Below, in pieces: positions 1 to 5,128 of a stretch of DNA of 5,257 bases. The notes under the pieces were generated by a model that did not search any database, had not been told where the DNA came from, and saw nothing but the letters and a program-made list of their open reading frames with translations. The stretch's first letter is position 1; each line of letters opens with the position of its first letter. A program made the translations under genes and the position numbers. This DNA is from Cyanobacteriota bacterium (lineage in GTDB: Bacteria > Cyanobacteriota > Cyanobacteriia > PCC-6307 > Cyanobiaceae). Where the stretch lies: positions 1 to 5,257 of the forward strand of contig CANHSW010000179.1 in NCBI GenBank assembly GCA_947463165.1, read 5' to 3'.

Positions 1-108
1 CTGGAGGCTGGCCGTCTGATGCAAGCCGAACTGGAGCGTCTCGGTCTCACAGAAGACGAGCTCGGTGCTGACTTCAAAGCTTGGCGTCAGCGGCGCCATC
101 AGCCCTGA
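1..108 (+). CDS. 3' end of a small protein, possibly the antitoxin of a toxin-antitoxin pair (partial)
   Basis: Frame 1 is open from the left edge to a TGA at 106-108 and gives the last 35 residues of a protein. The visible part is charged and probably helical, with the segment ERLGLTEDELGADFKAWRQR near its end. I do not recognise a named family from this tail. The antitoxin suggestion rests on context: the stop codon overlaps the first codon of a short frame starting like a PIN-domain toxin, in the TGA/xTG overlap usual for vapBC-type operons. Short acidic/basic helical C-termini are also common in small antitoxins. It could equally be the end of an unrelated small protein. The start and any DNA-binding domain lie outside the window. 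Confidence 0.55.
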   Translation: MEAGRLMQAELERLGLTEDELGADFKAWRQRRHQP

Positions 109-194
109 CGCTGGAACGCAAACGACTGGTAGTCGACGCGAGCATCGCTGGGCTGGTCTGCAATGGTCAGGGGAATAGCCCTGGGCCACACTGA
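108..194 (+). pseudogene. Remnant of a PIN-domain (VapC-like) toxin gene, start codon lost and truncated
   Basis: The frame 108-194 reads T-LERKRLVVDASIAGLV and ends at TGA 192-194 after 28 codons. Hydrophobic residues followed by VVDASIA match the N-terminal beta strand of PIN-domain nucleases, where the Asp is the first metal-binding acidic residue. The first codon is ACG at 108-110 and shares its A with the preceding TGA (TGACG). One C-to-T change at 109 would restore the usual coupled TGATG. PIN proteins are normally about 120-150 residues with three further acidic residues. Nothing after about residue 18 resembles the family, and no continuation is seen in the other frames up to 250. This is therefore either a decayed toxin or a chance similarity. 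Confidence 0.42.
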
Positions 195-198
195 AGCT

Positions 199-219
199 GC
201 CGGGGCCCGCCGCCCCGGC
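199..219. other. GC-only inverted repeat in the spacer before the glycosyltransferase gene
   Basis: GCCGGGG at 199-205 and CCCCGGC at 213-219 form a perfect 7-bp stem around a 7-base loop. No T-run follows, so it does not look like a standard intrinsic terminator. It lies about 30 bases before the GTG start at 251 and could be a leader hairpin, a weak terminator for the upstream genes, or simply a product of high GC. The rest of the spacer 109-250 holds only the toxin-like remnant, and I see no convincing promoter in it. Confidence 0.3.
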
Positions 220-250
220 GAATTCACCGACTGATCCCCCAGCTGCCCCC

Positions 251-1492
251 GTGATTCGGCTCAGCCTTTCGATGATCGTGCGCAATGAGGCGGAGCGGCT
301 GGAGGCTTGCCTGGCTTCGGTGCGGGGCTTTGTCGATGAGCTGGTGCTGCTGGATACCGGCTCCAGCGACGCCACGGTGGCGATCGCCGAGCGCTGCGGG
401 GCGGTGGTGCATCAGATGGACTGGCCTGGGGATTTTGAGCCGGCCCGCAACGAGGCCCTCAAATATGTGAGCGGCGATTGGGTGCTGGTGCTCGATGCCG
501 ATGAACAGCTGCTGGAGGAAGCCAAGCAACCGCTGCGCCAGCTGATGGCCCAACCCGAATTGCTGCTGATCAACCTGCTGCGTTTTGAGCGGGGTGCGCT
601 GCAGTCGCCTTACTCAAATGTGAGCCGGCTGTTTCGCCGCCACCCGGCCATCCACTGGAGTGGCAAGTACCACACGATGGTGGACGACAGCGTGGTGGCC
701 CTGATCGCCAGGGAACCCCACTGGCGCATCGCCGACTGTCCGCTGCCGGCCCTGGTGCATGACGGCTACCGGCCCGAGCTCCTGGCCGATGGCGCCAAGG
801 CCGCCAGGTTGCGGGCGGCGATGGAAGCCGAGCTGGCGCTCAAGCCCGGCGATCCCTACGCCTGCGCCAAGCTCGGCAGCCTGGAGGTGAACGAAGGCAA
901 CCGGCGGCGGGGCATCGAGCTGTTGCGGCTGGGCCTGGCCCACTGCCCCCCAGACGCCCAGCCGGAGCGCTACGAATTGCTGCTGCACCTGGCCATTGCT
1001 ACGGGCACTGCTACAGGGATGGCTACGGGAATGGCGATGGGCCCGGCTAGTCAGCAGGAGAGCATCGCCCTCTATCGCCAGGCCCTGGCCCTGCCGCTGC
1101 CGGCCCGGCTAACCCTGGCGGCACGGCTCAACCTGGCCCAAGCGCTGCTGGAGCAGGGGGAAACTGAGGAGGCTGCCGCCCTTGCCAGAGGCGCCTGCCA
1201 GGCCGCCCCGGAACTGGCCCTGGCCTGGTTCCAGCTGGGGGTGATCGAGCGCCAGCGGGGCCAGCTGGCGGCCGCCATCGCCGCCTACCGCCAGGCCCTG
1301 CAGCTGGATCCAAACACGGCGGCCAGCCATCAAAACCTGGCGGTCTGCCTGCTGCTTGCCGGCGACATCCCAGGCTGCCGCCAGGGTTTCAGCAGCGCCA
1401 TTCGCCTGCTGCAACAACAGGGCCGCACCAGCGAAGCAGCGGCCCTGCTCCAGCAGGCGGGCAGTCTGGTGAAGCTGGAGTTGACGCCATGA
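251..1492 (+). CDS. Family 2 glycosyltransferase with C-terminal TPR repeats
   Basis: The 413-residue protein starts with the nucleotide-sugar-binding strand LSLSMIVRNEAERLEACLAS (residues 4-23), the signature of GT-A family 2 transferases. It continues with D35 in LLDTGSSDAT, the NEAL segment (67-70), and the metal-binding DADE (82-85). The segment RLFRRHPAIHW (126-136) and LVHDGY (168-173) are typical of the SunS/WaaE-like branch. Residues from about 199 are helical, with clear TPR-like units near 199-232, 286-318, 321-354 and 357-390. The family transfers sugars to glycans or proteins; acceptor and sugar cannot be told from sequence. GTG 251 is chosen because an in-frame stop at 176-178 and the lack of an upstream ATG leave it as the first start, and it keeps the whole first strand. 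No Shine-Dalgarno is visible. An ATG at residue 8 would cut the strand. Its stop overlaps the hemD start, so the two are probably translated together. A repetitive A/T/G/M-rich stretch sits at residues 250-264. Confidence 0.9.
   Translation: MIRLSLSMIVRNEAERLEACLASVRGFVDELVLLDTGSSDATVAIAERCGAVVHQMDWPGDFEPARNEALKYVSGDWVLVLDADEQLLEEAKQPLRQLMAQPELLLINLLRFERGALQSPYSNVSRLFRRHPAIHWSGKYHTMVDDSVVALIAREPHWRIADCPLPALVHDGYRPELLADGAKAARLRAAMEAELALKPGDPYACAKLGSLEVNEGNRRRGIELLRLGLAHCPPDAQPERYELLLHLAIATGTATGMATGMAMGPASQQESIALYRQALALPLPARLTLAARLNLAQALLEQGETEEAAALARGACQAAPELALAWFQLGVIERQRGQLAAAIAAYRQALQLDPNTAASHQNLAVCLLLAGDIPGCRQGFSSAIRLLQQQGRTSEAAALLQQAGSLVKLELTP
998..1042 (+). repeat. In-frame 12-base tandem repeat in the TPR linker of the glycosyltransferase
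   Basis: Three consecutive 12-base units begin GCTAC(G/A)GG and encode ATGT, ATGM and ATGM. A partial fourth unit (GCGATGGGC, AMG) follows. The units at 998-1009, 1010-1021 and 1022-1033 differ at a few positions only, which points to slippage duplication. The stretch lies between the first TPR-like unit and the later ones, where an extended linker should be tolerated. Confidence 0.75.
1477..1480 (+). promoter_or_regulatory. Ribosome binding site for hemD
   Basis: GGAG lies 8 bases before the ATG at 1489, inside the last codons of the glycosyltransferase gene. It supports this hemD start and suggests that hemD can be initiated on its own as well as by coupling through the ATGA overlap. Confidence 0.55.
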
Positions 1493-2322
1493 GCCACCCA
1501 TCTGATGCCAGCCCGCTGGCGGGCCGCACGATCGCGGTGACCCGCGCCGAAAGCCAACTGGCAGAAGCGCGCCACCTGTTCGAGCGGGCCGGCGCCACCG
1601 TGGTGGATCTGCCCGCCCTGGTGGTAACCCCGCCCCAGAGCTGGGGCCCCCTCGACGACGCCCTGGAAGAGCTGGACAGCTTCCACTGGCTGGTGTTCTC
1701 CAGCGGCAATGGCGTGGAGGCGGTGGAGCAGCGGCTCAGGCGCCGCGGCCAGAGCCTGGCCCACCGGCCCGCCTCCTTGAAGCTGGCGGCGGTGGGCCGC
1801 AAGACCGCCGCCCAGCTGGAAGCCCTGGGAGCCCCTGCGGACTTCGTGCCGCCCAGCTTTGTGGCCGAGAGCCTGATCGATCACTTCCCCGTTTCGGGTT
1901 GGGGATTGCGGCTGCTGCTGCCCCGGGTGGAAAGTGGCGGCCGCAGCCTGCTGGCGGAGGCCTTCGGGGCGGCGGGGTCCCGGGTGGTGGAGGTGGCCGC
2001 CTACGAAACCGCCTGCCCCCAGGGCCTGCCCAGCGCCGCCCAACTGGCCCTAGACCAAGGCCGCATCGATGCGATCACCTTCAGCAGCGGCAAAACCGTG
2101 AGCCACACCTGCCAGCTGCTGGCCCAGGCCTACGGGGAGAATTGGCAGCAATGCCTGGCCGATATCGCCCTGGTATCGATCGGTCCGCAGACCAGCCAGC
2201 GCTGCCGCGAACTGCTGGGCCGCCTCGATGGGGAAGCAAATCCCCACGACCTGCAGGGCCTGGTGGATGCCTGCAGTATTGCCCTAGCCCAGCGACCCCC
2301 TAAGCAAGCGCTGGCCCCCTAG
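1489..2322 (+). CDS. hemD: Uroporphyrinogen-III synthase
   Basis: HemD closes hydroxymethylbilane to uroporphyrinogen III while inverting ring D. This is the last common step before heme, siroheme, chlorophyll and phycobilins, and it occurs in the cytosol. The 277 residues show the two-lobed family pattern. It opens with AGRTIAVTRAESQL (11-24), then FSSGNGVEAV (70-79) and the AVGRKTAAQL segment (101-110). The crossover follows, with LLLPR (142-146) and AYET (171-174). Next come ITFSSGKTV (196-204) and SIGPQTSQRCRELLG (230-244). Sequence conservation in HemD is generally low, but this arrangement of V-T-R, F-S-S-x-x-(G/A)-V twice and G-x-x-T is characteristic. Length is close to the usual 250-270. 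The ATG overlaps the glycosyltransferase stop as ATGA and has GGAG 8 bases upstream. The gene ends in TAG, 7 bases from the end of the convergent lipoprotein gene. Confidence 0.93.
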   Translation: MSHPSDASPLAGRTIAVTRAESQLAEARHLFERAGATVVDLPALVVTPPQSWGPLDDALEELDSFHWLVFSSGNGVEAVEQRLRRRGQSLAHRPASLKLAAVGRKTAAQLEALGAPADFVPPSFVAESLIDHFPVSGWGLRLLLPRVESGGRSLLAEAFGAAGSRVVEVAAYETACPQGLPSAAQLALDQGRIDAITFSSGKTVSHTCQLLAQAYGENWQQCLADIALVSIGPQTSQRCRELLGRLDGEANPHDLQGLVDACSIALAQRPPKQALAP

Positions 2323-2333
2323 GGCAGCCCTAG
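2319..2333. terminator. Palindrome between convergent genes, possible bidirectional terminator
   Basis: CTAGGGC-A-GCCCTAG is a perfect 15-base palindrome with 7-base arms, which as RNA folds into a 6-bp stem with a CAG loop. It contains the TAG stop of hemD (2320-2322) and, read on the - strand, the TAG stop of the lipoprotein gene (2332-2330). Its placement is ideal for shared termination, but there is no T-run on either side, so an intrinsic terminator is uncertain. Confidence 0.4.
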
Positions 2334-2950
2334 AGCTGTATCGGCAACAGCCGCTGGCCCTGGCTGAGGGTGAGTACACCGCGCTGCAGGTCGATGCCAG
2401 CCACACTCCAGCCAGCGGGCAGCAGCTTGGTGTTGCGGCCACCGCGGTCCCCCTGGCGCAAACTGCCACTGAGCTCCCCTAGCTGCACCAGGGCCTGGGG
2501 TCTGGAGCCAGTGCTCACCACACCGGTGAAGCGAAAGTTTTCCGGCAGGGCCAGCGGCACCACGCTGGAAACTGGCACCGCCACCGGCGGTGAGCTGAAC
2601 GGATCCCGCCGGCCGGAGCCCATGGCAGCCACCACCAGGTCGGGGCTGGGCAGGGGCGTCAGCCCTGCAATGGCTGGTAGACCAGCTGCGGGAGGCTGCT
2701 TGGCGGCGGGCTGCTTGGCGGAAGCTTCCGGATCCTTAGCCGTAAAACTGGATAACGGCCGCAGGCCAGTCTGCGGCGCGGGCAGCAGCTCAATCTTCTG
2801 TGCAGGAGGTTGGCCGCTGTTGTTTTTGAACTGGTCTAGAAAGGGCAGGTTCGAACAGCCAGCCACCAGGGCTAGGGGCCCCAGGGCCAAAAAGGCGGCC
2901 AAGGGCCTGGCCGGCAGCAGATGGGCCAACCGGCAGCGGAATTCAGCCAT
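2330..2950 (-). CDS. Small lipoprotein with a PilP/GspC-like C-terminal domain
   Basis: From ATG 2950 the protein has 206 residues. Residues 1-31 form a signal peptide with a basic start, a hydrophobic core (about 17-29) and a lipobox L-V-A-G-C ending at Cys32, so it should be lipid-anchored on the periplasmic side. Residues 40-135 are a Pro/Ala-rich linker with RDPF at 115-118. The last 70 residues run FRFTGVV (139-145), ALVQLGEL (153-160), a GD pair (167-168), GWSVAGIDLQRGVLTL (180-195). The order RDPF, G-V-V, A-L-V, G-D, V-x-x-I and V-L-x-L recalls the beta domain of type IV pilus PilP and type II secretion GspC. That resemblance is from memory of the pattern and is not proof. The reading frame is open to 2980, but ATG 2950 has GGAG 4 bases upstream and gives a normal signal peptide. 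It overlaps the SRPBCC gene by 8 bases, so it is the last gene of that operon. The function is unknown. Confidence 0.8.
   Translation of the reverse strand: MAEFRCRLAHLLPARPLAAFLALGPLALVAGCSNLPFLDQFKNNSGQPPAQKIELLPAPQTGLRPLSSFTAKDPEASAKQPAAKQPPAAGLPAIAGLTPLPSPDLVVAAMGSGRRDPFSSPPVAVPVSSVVPLALPENFRFTGVVSTGSRPQALVQLGELSGSLRQGDRGGRNTKLLPAGWSVAGIDLQRGVLTLSQGQRLLPIQL
2694..2721 (-). repeat. 15-base in-frame duplication in the lipoprotein linker
   Basis: The + strand 13-mer GGCTGCTTGGCGG occurs at 2694-2706 and again at 2709-2721, exactly 15 bases apart. On the - strand it encodes the doubled AKQPA-AKQPP segment of the Pro/Ala-rich linker (about residues 78-87). It fits a recent slippage duplication that keeps the frame. 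Confidence 0.6.
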
Positions 2951-3383
2951 CACGCTCCACCAGGTCTCGAAAGCGGTCAAGGTTGGCCTGCAGCTCCTTC
3001 GTGACGATCCCCCCCAGGATGGTGGGTTCCATCAATGGTGCCAAGACCCCGGGCAACTCGTAGCTCACCGTTAACTTCACGGCGGTGAGGTTAGGAGCCT
3101 GGGGATAAAAACGCACGGCCCCCCGGGTGGGCAGGCCGCCCACCGATTCCCAGTGCAATTGCTGGGCCTCAACCCGGCTGGCGATGCGGGCCTGCCAGTG
3201 GAAGCGAAACCCTTGGGCCACCAGGGTCCAGTCGGTGAGATCTGGATCGTGGGGCACCGTGACCACCGACTCAATCCAACGCATCCACTGGGGCATCGCC
3301 TCCAGATCACTCCACACCTGCCACACCCGCTCCACCGGGGCGTTGATCTCCGTGGTGACGCTGTGCTCGAGCCAACGGCCCAT
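2943..3383 (-). CDS. SRPBCC superfamily (polyketide cyclase/dehydrase-like) protein
   Basis: The 146-residue protein has the START/Bet v 1-like pattern. An N-terminal strand HSVTTEINAPVERVWQVWSD (7-26) leads into the first helix, followed by MPQWMRWIESV (30-40). A string of beta strands comes next (about 52-110, including FRFHWQARI and AVKLTVSYELPG). A long C-terminal helix, ILGGIVTKELQANLDRFRDL (122-141), completes the fold. Such proteins enclose a hydrophobic cavity and bind lipids, polyketides or isoprenoids. The family is often annotated cyclase/dehydrase without a known reaction. ATG 3383 is preferred because MGRWLEHSVT is the natural beginning; a TTG at 3404 would add 7 residues. No clear Shine-Dalgarno precedes either. 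It lies 32 bases after zds on the same strand and overlaps the lipoprotein start, so co-transcription with zds is likely. A role in handling a carotenoid or other pigment substrate is an inference from position only. Confidence 0.85.
   Translation of the reverse strand: MGRWLEHSVTTEINAPVERVWQVWSDLEAMPQWMRWIESVVTVPHDPDLTDWTLVAQGFRFHWQARIASRVEAQQLHWESVGGLPTRGAVRFYPQAPNLTAVKLTVSYELPGVLAPLMEPTILGGIVTKELQANLDRFRDLVERDG
2955..2958 (-). promoter_or_regulatory. Ribosome binding site deciding the lipoprotein start
   Basis: On the - strand GGTGGAG ends 4 bases before the ATG at 2950, within the last codons of the SRPBCC gene. It favours this start over the frame's upstream extension to 2980 and supports translational coupling. 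Confidence 0.5.
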
Positions 3384-3415
3384 GGGATTTACGCGAGGGG
3401 GCAAGGAGCTGGGAT

Positions 3416-4993
3416 TCAGGCCGCCAGGGGCTGAACAGGGGTGGCGGTGGCGGCGTTGGCGACCAGGTTGGCCCCTTTACCCAGGATGGCAGCGGCAGCC
3501 AACTTGCCGCTCATCGTGGCGCCTTCCATCGAATCGATGTAGTCCTGGCGGGTGTAGCTGCCGGCCAGGAAAAAATTGGCCACCGGCGTGCTCTGCTCGG
3601 GGCGATAGGGCTCCATGCCGGGGGCTTCTCGATAGAGCGACTGGGCCAACTTGACCACATTGCTCCAAACCAGCTTGAGCGGGCGAGCCGAGGGGAACAG
3701 CTCCCGCACCTGGGCATCGGTGTGGGCGACGATCGCCTCGCTGCTCTTGGCGATCCAAGGATCGCCGGGGGTGAGCACACACTGCAACAGCGAACCCACA
3801 CCTGGCTTGCGGTAATCGGCGGGACTGGCCAGAGCCAGATCGGCAAAACAGCTGAAATCTGCGTCGGCTGTGTAGAGCAAATTATCGAGGCCTGCGGGTC
3901 GATCCAGGTCGCGGCGGGCGCGGCTGGCCTCGGCGCCCTCCCCCAGCTCGGTAACCCAGCCGTCATAGCGCAACTGCACCGTGGCCACCGGCACTGCATC
4001 AAGCTTGTAAATGTTGTCGAACTGGGGATAACGGCGCCAGGCCTCCGGAATGATGCGCTGAATGCCCGGCACATCGCAGGCCGCTAGGTAGGCATCGGCC
4101 TGCACCTGAATCTGACCATCAGGGGTGCCCAGAGTGAGCCCGGTAACGCGGCTAGCGCCAGCTGCAGCCAGGCCAGGGGCCAAGCCATTAGCTGAATTAT
4201 CCTGACCCGAATCCCCTTGGCCAGCCTGATTTAGTTGGCCAGACAGATCAAAGTGAATCTGACTGACGCGGTGGCGCAGGTGCAGCCTGCCACCGCGGGC
4301 CTGGATGTAATCCAGAATCGGGCCCGTGAGCCAACGATGGGGCGAACCCTTCAATAAATTCAACTTTGACGCCTCTGTTTTAGCCGCAAACATCATGAAG
4401 ATGGTGAGCATGCAGCGCGCCGAAATCGCCTCACAATCAATAAAACCGAGGGCATAGGCGATTGGATTCCAGAGGCGGCGGATGCTCTGTTCACTGCCGC
4501 CATGGCCGACAAACCATTGCTGGAAGCTGATCCGATCCAGGTCGCGGATCACAGTCATCGCACCCTCGTAGTCCACCAGACCACGCACTATCGGACTGGT
4601 GCCCAGGGCAAGGGCATTGCGCAACTTATCGAGCCAATCGAGCTGGGAGGTGGTAAAGAAAGCCTTCAGGCCATTGAAAGGCGCACCCAGGGCAAAGCGA
4701 AAATCAAGGCTACGCAGATCCCCACCGCGATTAACAAACAGATGGTGGTGCTCCTTGGGCAGCAGGTTATCGATCGCCCCCACCTTGCGCATCAGGGCAA
4801 ATAGGTTGGCATAGTTATAGAAAAACACGTGCAACCCCATCTCGATGTGGTTGCCATCGGCATCCTCCCAGCTGCCCACCTTGCCGCCCAGGAACGGCCT
4901 TGCCTCGTAGAGGTCCACCTGGTGGCCGGCATCCACCAGATCCACCGCCGCCGCCAAGCCGGCCAAACCCGCACCAACGATGGCGACCCGCAC
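3416..4993 (-). CDS. zds: Zeta-carotene desaturase (Zds/CrtQ)
   Basis: This FAD enzyme takes di-cis-zeta-carotene through neurosporene to tetra-cis-lycopene on the thylakoid membrane, with plastoquinone as the likely electron acceptor in this family. The 525 residues begin with the dinucleotide-binding fold: G-A-G-L-A-G at 7-12, E30 for the adenosine ribose and [11 protein letters not shown] at 32-42. Conserved [19 protein letters not shown] (47-65) and [20 protein letters not shown] (173-192) mark the plant-type desaturases. The C-terminal FAD motif [20 protein letters not shown] (473-492) separates Zds from bacterial CrtI. The usual length is about 480-490. The excess lies in a low-complexity insertion (251-281) and an Ala-rich tail after about 505. 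GTG 4993 starts exactly at the FAD fold and has GAGGT 6 bases upstream. Zds resembles phytoene desaturase CrtP, but the [17 protein letters not shown] wording favours Zds. It is the first gene of the - strand operon. Confidence 0.95.
   Translation of the reverse strand: MRVAIVGAGLAGLAAAVDLVDAGHQVDLYEARPFLGGKVGSWEDADGNHIEMGLHVFFYNYANLFALMRKVGAIDNLLPKEHHHLFVNRGGDLRSLDFRFALGAPFNGLKAFFTTSQLDWLDKLRNALALGTSPIVRGLVDYEGAMTVIRDLDRISFQQWFVGHGGSEQSIRRLWNPIAYALGFIDCEAISARCMLTIFMMFAAKTEASKLNLLKGSPHRWLTGPILDYIQARGGRLHLRHRVSQIHFDLSGQLNQAGQGDSGQDNSANGLAPGLAAAGASRVTGLTLGTPDGQIQVQADAYLAACDVPGIQRIIPEAWRRYPQFDNIYKLDAVPVATVQLRYDGWVTELGEGAEASRARRDLDRPAGLDNLLYTADADFSCFADLALASPADYRKPGVGSLLQCVLTPGDPWIAKSSEAIVAHTDAQVRELFPSARPLKLVWSNVVKLAQSLYREAPGMEPYRPEQSTPVANFFLAGSYTRQDYIDSMEGATMSGKLAAAAILGKGANLVANAATATPVQPLAA
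4151..4243 (-). other. Low-complexity insertion in Zds
   Basis: Residues 251-281 of Zds ([20 protein letters not shown] followed by an Ala/Gly-rich run) lie between two conserved beta segments, IHFDL and RVTGLTLG. They read like an unstructured loop. The SGQ/AGQ/SGQ recurrence and lower GC than the rest of the window suggest a lineage-specific insertion. Exact borders need an alignment. Confidence 0.5.
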
Positions 4994-4999
4994 CCCGTT

Positions 5000-5004
5000 A
5001 CCTC
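5000..5004 (-). promoter_or_regulatory. Ribosome binding site for zds
   Basis: On the - strand GAGGT sits 6 bases before the GTG at 4993, in an A/T-rich leader (the AAAATTTTT run at 5005-5013) that should stay unstructured. It decides the GTG start of zds. Confidence 0.65.
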
Positions 5005-5016
5005 AAAATTTTTCTT

Positions 5017-5023
5017 AACTCTA
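5017..5023 (-). promoter_or_regulatory. Candidate -10 element for zds
   Basis: The - strand reads TAGAGTT here, a fair match to TATAAT, and would give a leader of about 15-20 bases carrying the GAGGT site. No good -35 hexamer is seen at 16-18 bases, which is common for cyanobacterial promoters but leaves this tentative. Confidence 0.3.
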
Positions 5024-5083
5024 TGGAGCGGGCCCTCAGTTCGACTTAGCTGCGCCCCCTACCCCCCAGCTGGCCGGCCTGCC

Positions 5084-5090
5084 TAGAGTT
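5084..5090 (+). promoter_or_regulatory. Candidate -10 element for the divergent gene
   Basis: The + strand reads TAGAGTT, the exact inverted copy of the candidate -10 of zds at 5017-5023. It would place a transcript start near 5096, about 30 bases before the ATG at 5129. The predicted leader contains a 5-bp hairpin, GAGCG-CAC-CGCTC (5107-5119). No -35 is evident. Confidence 0.3.
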
Positions 5091-5128
5091 GTGATGCCGG
5101 ATCCCAGAGCGCACCGCTCCCCACCGCC

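Noticed and set aside
199..219. GC hairpin as an intrinsic terminator
   Set aside because: There is no T-run after the stem on either strand; it is kept only as an inverted repeat.
163..234. 23-codon ATG frame in the spacer before the glycosyltransferase
   Set aside because: It has no ribosome site or recognisable pattern and its composition fits chance in GC-rich DNA.
1330..2043. Long open frame on the - strand opposite the glycosyltransferase end and hemD
   Set aside because: It is antisense to two well-supported genes. The predicted protein is Gly/Ala/Gln/Arg-rich without motifs, as expected for the shadow of high-GC coding DNA.
2370..3074. Open frame of 234 codons on the + strand opposite the lipoprotein and SRPBCC genes
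   Set aside because: The - strand reading has a signal peptide, lipobox, ribosome site and operon overlap. The + strand product shows only Arg/Pro/Ser-rich composition and cuts across two genes.
3127..3654. Open frame on the + strand across the SRPBCC/zds junction
   Set aside because: It is antisense to conserved parts of two recognised families. Its product is Arg/Trp/Cys-rich with no motif.
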